DNA from: Acinetobacter colistiniresistens
GTDB taxonomy: Bacteria > Pseudomonadota > Gammaproteobacteria > Pseudomonadales > Moraxellaceae
NCBI RefSeq assembly: GCF_024582815.1
Contig: NZ_CP102099.1
Location: 2,728,001 to 2,792,000 of the forward strand
Length of the DNA stretch: 64,000 nt
Reading direction: 5' to 3'
In this document: piece after piece, positions 56,089 through 64,000 of the stretch
How positions within the stretch are numbered: position 1 is the first letter of the stretch
Layout of the letters: the number at the start of each line of letters is the position of its first letter
Program-made: the position numbers and the translations under genes
Notes under the pieces: generated by a model
What the model saw: the letters and a program-made list of their open reading frames with translations, nothing else
Databases searched by the model: none
Told to the model about the DNA's origin: nothing

Positions 56089-56961
56089 TTAGTGACTAAA
56101 GTAGTTTAACGGCAGTTTTAGATAGCGAATGCCATTCGATTCCGGTTCTGGGAAGCGCCCTGCATCCATGTTAATTTGAATTGCAGGCAGAATAAGCTTG
56201 GGCATCGACAATGTCGCATCACGGCTTTGACGCATCTGTACAAAGTCCTGTTTAAGGGTTTTCATATTGATATGAATATTATGCTGCTTTTGCGTGCTAA
56301 TACTGGTTTCATACACATATTCATCTCGACCTTCAGGCTTATAGTCATGACATAAAAAAACACGCGTTCGATCAGGAAGTTGATAAAGCTTTTGTACAGA
56401 ATCAAATAACTGATCAGCACTTCCTTTGGGAAAGTCACAGCGCGCCGTTCCATAATCTGGCATGAATAAAGTATCACCAACGAAAATAGCATCACCAATG
56501 ATATAACTTAAGCATGCAGGAGTATGTCCTGGTGTTGGTATGTTATATGCATCTAAGTTTCCGATACTGAAGTGCTCATTGTCCTTGAATAAATAATCAA
56601 ACACTTGATGCGTATTAAAATATTTAAGATCAAAATGATAAATTGCACTAAAGGTATCCTGAACAATCGCAATTTTCTCACTCATGGCAATCTTGCCACC
56701 GAGCTTTGATTTTAGATATTGGGATGCGGTTAAATGATCTGCATGAACATGCGTTTCCAGTATCCATTCAACTGTGAACGCTTGAGATTGAATGTAGGTA
56801 ATAATCTGATCTGCATGTTGTGTGGAAGTCGAAGCCGAGGCAGCATCATAATCCAAAACACTGTCAATAATTGCACAATACTTTGTTTCAGGATCATGCA
56901 CAACATAACTAAATGTATTGCTCTGTTCATCAAAAAAGGCTTTAACTGTTGGATGTTGCAT
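56089..56961 (-). CDS. MBL-fold hydrolase (persulfide dioxygenase/Blh-like)
   Basis: A 290-aa metallo-beta-lactamase-fold protein with HVHADH (metal ligands), PTPGHTPACLSYIIGD and FVGDTLFMPDYGTARCDF. This matches the Blh/ETHE1-like group that oxidises persulfides in sulfide detoxification. It overlaps the YeeE gene upstream by 20 bp. The three-gene unit equals the bigR-type sulfur operon minus its ArsR-type regulator, which is not in the window. Confidence 0.87.
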   Translation of the reverse strand: MQHPTVKAFFDEQSNTFSYVVHDPETKYCAIIDSVLDYDAASASTSTQHADQIITYIQSQAFTVEWILETHVHADHLTASQYLKSKLGGKIAMSEKIAIVQDTFSAIYHFDLKYFNTHQVFDYLFKDNEHFSIGNLDAYNIPTPGHTPACLSYIIGDAIFVGDTLFMPDYGTARCDFPKGSADQLFDSVQKLYQLPDRTRVFLCHDYKPEGRDEYVYETSISTQKQHNIHINMKTLKQDFVQMRQSRDATLSMPKLILPAIQINMDAGRFPEPESNGIRYLKLPLNYFSH

Positions 56962-57382
56962 CGCATTTCTCCTGTTGTTTCGACCATAAACGATGGATTA
57001 ACATCCCGATCAACATTGCGCTAATAAAATACCACACTTCAGAATATCCAAGTCCAATCAGAGTCATCGCGGGTGCTGGACAAATGCCTGAAATCCCCCA
57101 ACCGATCCCAAACAAGATAGCGCCAATAATCAATTTCTTATCAATTTGATGATTGCCAGGGAATGAAATGGTTTCACCAGATAATGTTTTGGGATTGCGT
57201 AAGGCTCTTTGAAATGGAATGAATGCAACTGCAATTGCACCAATCATCACAAACATCAAGCTAATATCCCATGCACCAAAAATATCTAGAAAACTTAATA
57301 CTTTCTCAGGATTTGACATGCCTGAAATCAATAGACCCAATGCAAATATACTGCCAAAAATAAATGCAAATAGATTTTTCAT
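56942..57382 (-). CDS. YeeE/YedE family sulfur transporter subunit (second half)
   Basis: A 146-aa membrane protein with four or so helices (FIFGSIFALGLLISGMSNP, IGAILFGIGWGISGICPAPA with a conserved Cys, LGYSEVWYFISAMLIGMLIH). With the next gene it forms a split YeeE/YedE transporter for thiosulfate-like or sulfide-derived sulfur. Its start touches the stop of the preceding gene and it overlaps the hydrolase gene by 20 bp. Confidence 0.85.
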   Translation of the reverse strand: MKNLFAFIFGSIFALGLLISGMSNPEKVLSFLDIFGAWDISLMFVMIGAIAVAFIPFQRALRNPKTLSGETISFPGNHQIDKKLIIGAILFGIGWGISGICPAPAMTLIGLGYSEVWYFISAMLIGMLIHRLWSKQQEKCDATSNS

Positions 57383-57801
57383 TATGCGGCCCCCAGAATA
57401 TGACGTACTAGATACACCGTAACAAATCCAGCAAACATAAATGTGATTGTGGCAACCATCGAACGTGGAGATAATCGGCTAATCCCACAAATGCCATGCC
57501 CACTGGTACAACCTGAGCCTAAGCGAGTCCCAAAACCCACCAACAGCCCAGCAATAATCAAAGCTAAGGGAGACGACTGCATAATAATTTCAGGTTGCAC
57601 AAACATTTGGTAAATAAATGGTGTAATGATTAAACCCAGTAAGAACCAAAACGCAGAACCTCTGAATAAAGTTGTAGGTTGTAAGAGCTGTGCTAGTAGG
57701 CCACTGATCCCAGCAATACGACCATTGACGTATAAATAGCCAACAGCAGCTAATCCAATCAACGCACCACCAATTAAAGCTAACAGAATACTTGTCATCA
57801 T
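57382..57801 (-). CDS. YeeE/YedE family sulfur transporter subunit (first half)
   Basis: A protein of about 139 aa with helices SILLALIGGALIGLAAVGYL, FWFLLGLIITPFIYQMFV and the conserved RLGSGCTSGHGICGISRLSP loop bearing Cys. First gene of the three-gene sulfur unit. The frame continues 15 bp upstream without a better start; two adjacent ATGs at 57801 and 57798 are both possible. The AT-rich dyads just upstream (about 57815-57840) could bind a BigR-like repressor. Confidence 0.84.
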   Translation of the reverse strand: MMTSILLALIGGALIGLAAVGYLYVNGRIAGISGLLAQLLQPTTLFRGSAFWFLLGLIITPFIYQMFVQPEIIMQSSPLALIIAGLLVGFGTRLGSGCTSGHGICGISRLSPRSMVATITFMFAGFVTVYLVRHILGAA

Positions 57802-58002
57802 CCACCCACCAATCAATATATATATTTATAATATATTATTTTAAATAATATTGAAATTAATCTATTCAATATCCGCGTTTGAATCGTAATTTTTGCAAAA
57901 ATGACACATATTGGTCAATATTTTCTAAAATCAAGTAATTTAATTTGAGTATTGGGCATAAAACATAATGCAAACAAGCACTGTATTTCTTGAAAAGATT
58001 GA

Positions 58003-58767
58003 CTATTCGAACTCAGAAAGTACTCTTTCTGCAAACCAAACAGGAAATACTGTCACGATAGGATTGATTTTTAGTCGATCAGCCTGTTCAATTTCTGCTA
58101 AAAAAGCTGCTTTTTCACCATTTGAAGAATTGTCAAATATAAAAGCTCTATCACTCGCTTCAATGGCTTGCATAAGTAAGTTCATGCTGCGGTAATAACG
58201 ATCACGAATTTTCGGTTCTGGTACAGCATGTCCACCGGTACTCACCCGATACTGTACCCGTGCAATATTGATTTCAGGATCAATCGTTGAAACATAATAC
58301 AGATAAGTTTTAAACCCTTGCTCCTGAGCCATTCTCAGAAATTCAACTTTACTGATATGCGACATAACAGTTTCAAAGGTAAAACTAATTTTTAACCTTA
58401 GAAATTCTAAACGAATAAAGTCGATAATTCGTGCAGCGAGATATGAATCAATATCCTGAATAGCAAAAACAATATGATGCTCACCTAGCAATTCAGGTTC
58501 TTGGCTTAATAAATCACAGATTTTTTGATTCAGTTTCTTCTTTTTGGTTTTTAAAAAAGCAATCAGCTTTAGTGCATCTAGAGACTCGTTATAAATCTTT
58601 AAGTCCAAGCTATGAGTCTGATTTAAGTTTTTTTCGAGTTCATCTGCATTTAGATATGCCCCAATATGGCGGGGCAATAAATATTCCTTAATCGTACTTT
58701 TACCAGAACCATTTGGGCCGGCAAACATGCGAATTCTAGGCGTAGACTGTTGCATTAACTTATACAA
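58003..58767 (-). CDS. Zeta-like toxin (P-loop kinase)
   Basis: A 254-aa protein with the Walker A motif MFAGPNGSGKSTIKEYL and the zeta-type follow-up YLNADELEKNL; ISFTFETVMSH and RVQYRVSTGGHAVPEPKIRD are typical of zeta-toxin-like kinases. Zeta toxins phosphorylate UDP-N-acetylglucosamine or other small molecules; the target here is unknown. It overlaps the small upstream gene by 8 bp, as toxin-antitoxin pairs do. Confidence 0.8.
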   Translation of the reverse strand: MYKLMQQSTPRIRMFAGPNGSGKSTIKEYLLPRHIGAYLNADELEKNLNQTHSLDLKIYNESLDALKLIAFLKTKKKKLNQKICDLLSQEPELLGEHHIVFAIQDIDSYLAARIIDFIRLEFLRLKISFTFETVMSHISKVEFLRMAQEQGFKTYLYYVSTIDPEINIARVQYRVSTGGHAVPEPKIRDRYYRSMNLLMQAIEASDRAFIFDNSSNGEKAAFLAEIEQADRLKINPIVTVFPVWFAERVLSEFE

Positions 58768-59014
58768 CAGCCTTCTTTTTTTTACGTTTCAACAGAGTAC
58801 GAGATGGATAAATAACGGTATAAGCGCCTGATATATCCTTGATCACTTCGGTTTCACCAGTTGAATGCTGCTTTAACAGTTGATGACCTTTGGCATAGAC
58901 CACAGTAGAAGATTCACTTGCCTCTTCAAACGCATTACGGAATGCTTCTACAGCAAGCTTAGGAAGAAGGTTTTCCTCTTGCCTACTCATTTTCATGATT
59001 GTAAAAGCTGTCAT
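58760..59014 (-). CDS. Small partner of the zeta-like toxin, probable antitoxin
   Basis: 84 aa with a good AGGAG site before the ATG. An N-terminal helix (QEENLLPKLAVEAFRNAFEE), then a beta-rich part (TVVYAKGHQLLKQ, GAYTVIYPSRTL) and a basic tail KRKKKKAVV. It does not look like the classical epsilon antitoxin. Role as antitoxin is inferred from size and from the 8-bp overlap with the toxin gene. Confidence 0.7.
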   Translation of the reverse strand: MTAFTIMKMSRQEENLLPKLAVEAFRNAFEEASESSTVVYAKGHQLLKQHSTGETEVIKDISGAYTVIYPSRTLLKRKKKKAVV

Positions 59015-59092
59015 TAAAGACTCCTCCGCCTGATTGCGCTTATACCTATACTAGCATAAATGTTAGTTTTGTCTATTTTTACAGCAACCAGT

Positions 59093-59569
59093 TTAACGAA
59101 CGAGATCTTCAATACCAATCAACTTTGGTAATTTCTCAATCACCTTGTTTAACTCAGCGTTTGCAGGTGAAATACAGCCCGTATAGTGGCTTAACTTAGT
59201 GACTGTACCATCTGGACGTTTCCAAGCAAAATAAGCACTTTGCTGATCACTGGCAGTTTCAGCACAGCCGGTCGTTTTTACATTTGCACCTGTTGCCGGG
59301 CGATAGGTTTTTAACTCTTGTTGCAGCTTGTTATAAACAGAAGGATCAACGGTTAAGTCCTGGGTACCTGTTACTTTGGTATATTGTTTGCCATCAAAAT
59401 GAACAGCCCCTTCAGGTGTAATTTCAACAGAATAAATTGGGCATGTACCGAAACAAGGACTAGTCGAATAACGAATGCTTTCTTGTACAGTATCCTGAGG
59501 TTGTTGAGGTGTCGTTGCGCAACCAACTAAAGAAAAAGTGAAAAGGCCCGCAAGTAATAATTTTTTCAT
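59093..59569 (-). CDS. DUF6438 domain lipoprotein
   Basis: 158 aa. A lipoprotein signal peptide (LLLAGLFTFSLVGC) precedes a DUF6438-like domain (YSTSPCFGTCPIYSVEITPE, with Cys in CFGTCP). Two further Cys occur (KTTGCAE, HYTGCIS), so disulfides are likely in the periplasm. Function unknown. Single gene. Confidence 0.8.
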   Translation of the reverse strand: MKKLLLAGLFTFSLVGCATTPQQPQDTVQESIRYSTSPCFGTCPIYSVEITPEGAVHFDGKQYTKVTGTQDLTVDPSVYNKLQQELKTYRPATGANVKTTGCAETASDQQSAYFAWKRPDGTVTKLSHYTGCISPANAELNKVIEKLPKLIGIEDLVR

Positions 59570-59717
59570 CGGTTGATCCGTTATAAAGTATGTTATTCAA
59601 ATTTAACAAATAGTAGAAATTTTGTCATTTAGATTGATGTAAAAAAATGGAAAAATCACTTAAATCTACTTAGGCTATTTTGAATTAAACAAAAAATAAG
59701 AGCCACTCTTAGGCTAA

Positions 59718-60422
59718 TTAAGCATGGTTTTGAGATTGAAGAATTAATCGTGCCAGCTCTAAATCATCAGCATAGGTAATTTTGATATTATCAGAACGAC
59801 CTTGTACCACCTGTACAGGTTCATCCACATGTTCTAAGGCACTCGCTTCATCTGTTATCGTAATATCATGGGTTAAAGCTTTTTCAATCGCATTTTTTAG
59901 TACACCGAGTCTCGCCATTTGTGGCGTTTGTGCTTGCCATAATAATTCACGGCTTACAGTTTTTTTGATCTGGTTTTCACTGACCACCTGCTTTAAGGTA
60001 TCGCGAACTGGAATAGCCAAAATTGCACTTTGATTTGAAGCTTCTGCTGTCTGAACCAACCGAGTAAGACATTCTTTCGTCACACATGGTCGCGCAGCGT
60101 CATGGACCAATACCCAATCCTCTTCATGGGCAATTTCAGATAAATAGATCAAGGCATTTAAAACAGAATGTACGCGCTCGGCACCACCTAAACAAAAATG
60201 CAGTTTATCTAGATGCTGAAAAGACAGGGTTTTTGCAAAATTATCTTGTACACCAATGGCAAGTACGCAACCTGCTAAATCTAGCGAATTCAGTCGATTG
60301 ACGGTGTGCTCAAGTACTGTATGATCTTGAATATACTGATATTGTTTCAATTCAGTTTGTGAAAAACGACTGCCCGAACCTGCTGCTGGTACAACCGCCC
60401 ACAGCCTAGTCTGGGTTTTCAT
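59718..60422 (-). CDS. ispD: 2-C-methyl-D-erythritol 4-phosphate cytidylyltransferase
   Basis: A protein of about 234 aa of the MEP isoprenoid pathway, joining CTP to methylerythritol phosphate. Motifs: AVVPAAGSGSRF (CTP-binding), VLVHDAARPCV and DEASALEHV. The ATG at 60422 begins MKTQTRLWAVVPAAG; an earlier in-frame ATG would enlarge the overlap with ftsB. With this start it overlaps ftsB by 17 bp, the same ftsB-ispD order as in E. coli. Confidence 0.95.
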   Translation of the reverse strand: MKTQTRLWAVVPAAGSGSRFSQTELKQYQYIQDHTVLEHTVNRLNSLDLAGCVLAIGVQDNFAKTLSFQHLDKLHFCLGGAERVHSVLNALIYLSEIAHEEDWVLVHDAARPCVTKECLTRLVQTAEASNQSAILAIPVRDTLKQVVSENQIKKTVSRELLWQAQTPQMARLGVLKNAIEKALTHDITITDEASALEHVDEPVQVVQGRSDNIKITYADDLELARLILQSQNHA

Positions 60423-60777
60423 TAGTTGCAGTGTCTTCTTTTGCGTTTGGATCAATATAAATTGGTTTGTAGTGGGTACTAATGGTACTCATTTGCACAA
60501 ACGTCTCATTAGGTTTGATTAAACCCAAATCTAAACGTGCATGTTCTTCAATGGCTTCGCTACCATTTTTTAAATCAAAAACTTCTGCGGCTAAAATACG
60601 ATTCCGCTCTTTTAGTTCAGTATTAATTTCTGCTTGTTGCTTAATTTGCTGAGTTAATGCTTGATGAGGGAAATACCCTCCCTCACCCAGCCAAAATTGA
60701 TACTGTAAGCTTGCCACCAAAGCGATGACAAGCACCAGAATCAACTTACTCGAGGTCGATCGAAACATCTCTATCAT
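60406..60777 (-). CDS. ftsB: Cell division protein FtsB
   Basis: A protein of about 123 aa, a bitopic inner-membrane division protein. It has one membrane helix (LILVLVIALVASLQYQFWL), then GEGGYF and a coiled coil (TQQIKQQAEINTELKERNRI) that pairs with FtsL and FtsQ. The ATG at 60777 has a GGAA site. The C-terminal tail is longer than in E. coli. Position between eno and ispD is conserved in gammaproteobacteria. Confidence 0.94.
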   Translation of the reverse strand: MIEMFRSTSSKLILVLVIALVASLQYQFWLGEGGYFPHQALTQQIKQQAEINTELKERNRILAAEVFDLKNGSEAIEEHARLDLGLIKPNETFVQMSTISTHYKPIYIDPNAKEDTATNENPD

Positions 60778-60902
60778 GAAAAATTCCTTACATCCTTCTA
60801 AGAGGAAGATCACTTGCAAATTCTATAGGATTATGAATTTGCAAAGTTTCTCTCTTTTGTAAAGAAAGATGATCAGACGTATTCAACATAGAGAAATTGA
60901 CC

Positions 60903-63095
<2,193 letters not shown>

Positions 63096-63128
63096 TTAAA
63101 CTTTCCCAGTTTATTTAAAACTCATTAC

Positions 63129-64000
63129 TTACTTTTGGTGCTGATTTTTAGCAGCCCCGATAAAACTAGCAAATAATGGGTGTCCATCGCGTGGTGAACT
63201 TGTAAATTCTGGGTGGAATTGTACAGCAATAAACCAAGGATGTTCAGGAATTTCTACAGTTTCAACTAAATGTTGTACTGACGAATAGCCTGAAATTTTC
63301 ATACCTGCTTGTTCAAGTGCTGGAATAAAACGATCATTCATTTCATAGCGATGACGATGACGCTCAGTAATTTCGGCTTTACCATAAACCTCACGCGTCT
63401 TCGTGCCTTCAACCAATTCAGATTTTTGTGCACCTAAACGCATGGTTCCGCCCAGATCGGACTCAAGGCTACGCTGTTGTAATTCACCACGCTCATCTAA
63501 CCATTCAGTGATTAAACCAATCAATGGATATTTGGTTGAGCGGTTAAATTCTGTTGAGCTTGCTTCAGGCATTGCTGCAACATTACGTGCATACTCAATC
63601 ACAGCGAGTTGCATACCTAAACAAATACCAAGGAATGGGATCTTGTTTTCACGGGCATATTGAATAGCTTTCATTTTGCCTTCAGTACCACGCTCACCAA
63701 ACCCGCCTGGAACCAAGATCGCATCAGCAGTACTTAAAATGCTAATGTCTTGCTGCTCAAGCTCTTCAGCATTGACATAATCAATCTGAACTTTGACACG
63801 GTTTTGAATACCAGCATGTAAAAGTGCTTCATTCACAGATTTATAAGCATCTGGAAGTTCAACATATTTACCCACCATCGCAACACGAACTGTGTATTCA
63901 GGGTTCAATAATGCTTCAACTACATTATCCCAATCTTCAAGATTTGCTTCTGGAAGATCATTAAAACCAAAACGTTCACAGATCAAGTCATCAACATTCT
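63129..64000 (-). CDS. pyrG: CTP synthase, C-terminal part (runs off the window)
   Basis: About 290 C-terminal codons are visible of a protein usually near 545 aa; the frame stays open to the window edge, so the 5' end lies beyond 64000. The glutamine amidotransferase domain is present: nucleophile Cys in [24 protein letters not shown], and the His/Glu pair in [16 protein letters not shown]. It aminates UTP to CTP. First of the visible pyrG-kdsA-eno-ftsB-ispD run. Confidence 0.96.
   Translation of the reverse strand, partial: NVDDLICERFGFNDLPEANLEDWDNVVEALLNPEYTVRVAMVGKYVELPDAYKSVNEALLHAGIQNRVKVQIDYVNAEELEQQDISILSTADAILVPGGFGERGTEGKMKAIQYARENKIPFLGICLGMQLAVIEYARNVAAMPEASSTEFNRSTKYPLIGLITEWLDERGELQQRSLESDLGGTMRLGAQKSELVEGTKTREVYGKAEITERHRHRYEMNDRFIPALEQAGMKISGYSSVQHLVETVEIPEHPWFIAVQFHPEFTSSPRDGHPLFASFIGAAKNQHQK

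Overview
The window is bacterial chromosome and fits the genus Acinetobacter. It is AT-rich, its proteins read as gammaproteobacterial, and it ends with pyrG-kdsA-eno-ftsB-ispD, a housekeeping block typical of that genus. Genus is inferred from gene content and order; I cannot name the species. No rRNA, tRNA or CRISPR array was seen.

Layout. (1) 1-6.8 kb, minus strand: a type VI secretion cargo module of VgrG, a Tli4-type lipoprotein immunity protein and a lipase effector, preceded by an unrecognised protein with about five helix-turn-helix-like repeats. A scrap resembling the end of a second vgrG lies at the left edge. (2) 7.2-14.4 kb: a MerR regulator and six enzyme genes (two DJ-1/PfpI proteins, one exported; an Old Yellow Enzyme-type flavoprotein; an alpha/beta hydrolase; an acetoacetate-decarboxylase-like protein; a saccharopine-dehydrogenase-like reductase). 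Five promoters here share one MerR-type architecture: a TTGAC-type -35, a 19-bp spacer carrying a TTAAAG/CTTTAA dyad, and a -10. This looks like one local regulon, probably for reactive electrophiles or aldehydes, and is the best candidate for an undescribed system. (3) 14.7-16.5 kb: nitronate monooxygenase and a DUF3817 membrane protein. (4) 16.5-29.1 kb: a copper region. It holds an HvfABC-type RiPP metallophore operon with its own ECF sigma and zinc-finger anti-sigma genes, a divergent DoxX gene, a CopR/CopS two-component system, a 49-aa secreted peptide facing a perfect CopR/CusR-type box, a Baeyer-Villiger-type monooxygenase, and copA-cueR with copZ. Both copA and copZ have CueR-type 19-bp-spacer promoters.

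(5) 29.2-43.7 kb: an OsmC-YcaO fusion protein, a LysR regulator abutting a truncated AraC gene, an allophanate hydrolase/urea carboxylase/GntR operon for ATP-dependent urea breakdown, a ModE-like regulator, frmR-frmA for formaldehyde, a phospholipase D lipoprotein and a uracil-DNA-glycosylase-fold protein. (6) 43.7-49.1 kb: a patchwork with a second copy of a 1309-bp IS3-family element (the first is at 22.2 kb), two small hypothetical genes, a 5'-truncated MoeA-like gene, a phage lysozyme tail, a GNAT acetyltransferase and a class A beta-lactamase related to the CARB/RTG group with an unusual omega loop. (7) 49.2-59.6 kb: a long OmpW-family porin, an AT-rich gene-free stretch, an LLM flavin monooxygenase, a DUF2867 protein, a ZnuD-like TonB receptor under a 28-bp palindrome (likely Zur box), a persulfide-dioxygenase-like hydrolase with two YeeE/YedE transporters, a zeta-like toxin-antitoxin pair and a DUF6438 lipoprotein. 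(8) 59.7-64 kb: ispD, ftsB, eno, kdsA and the 3' part of pyrG, all on the minus strand.

Functionally, the window combines housekeeping genes with stress defences for electrophiles, copper, formaldehyde, zinc limitation and sulfide, plus interbacterial competition. Mobile elements cut into it at several points.
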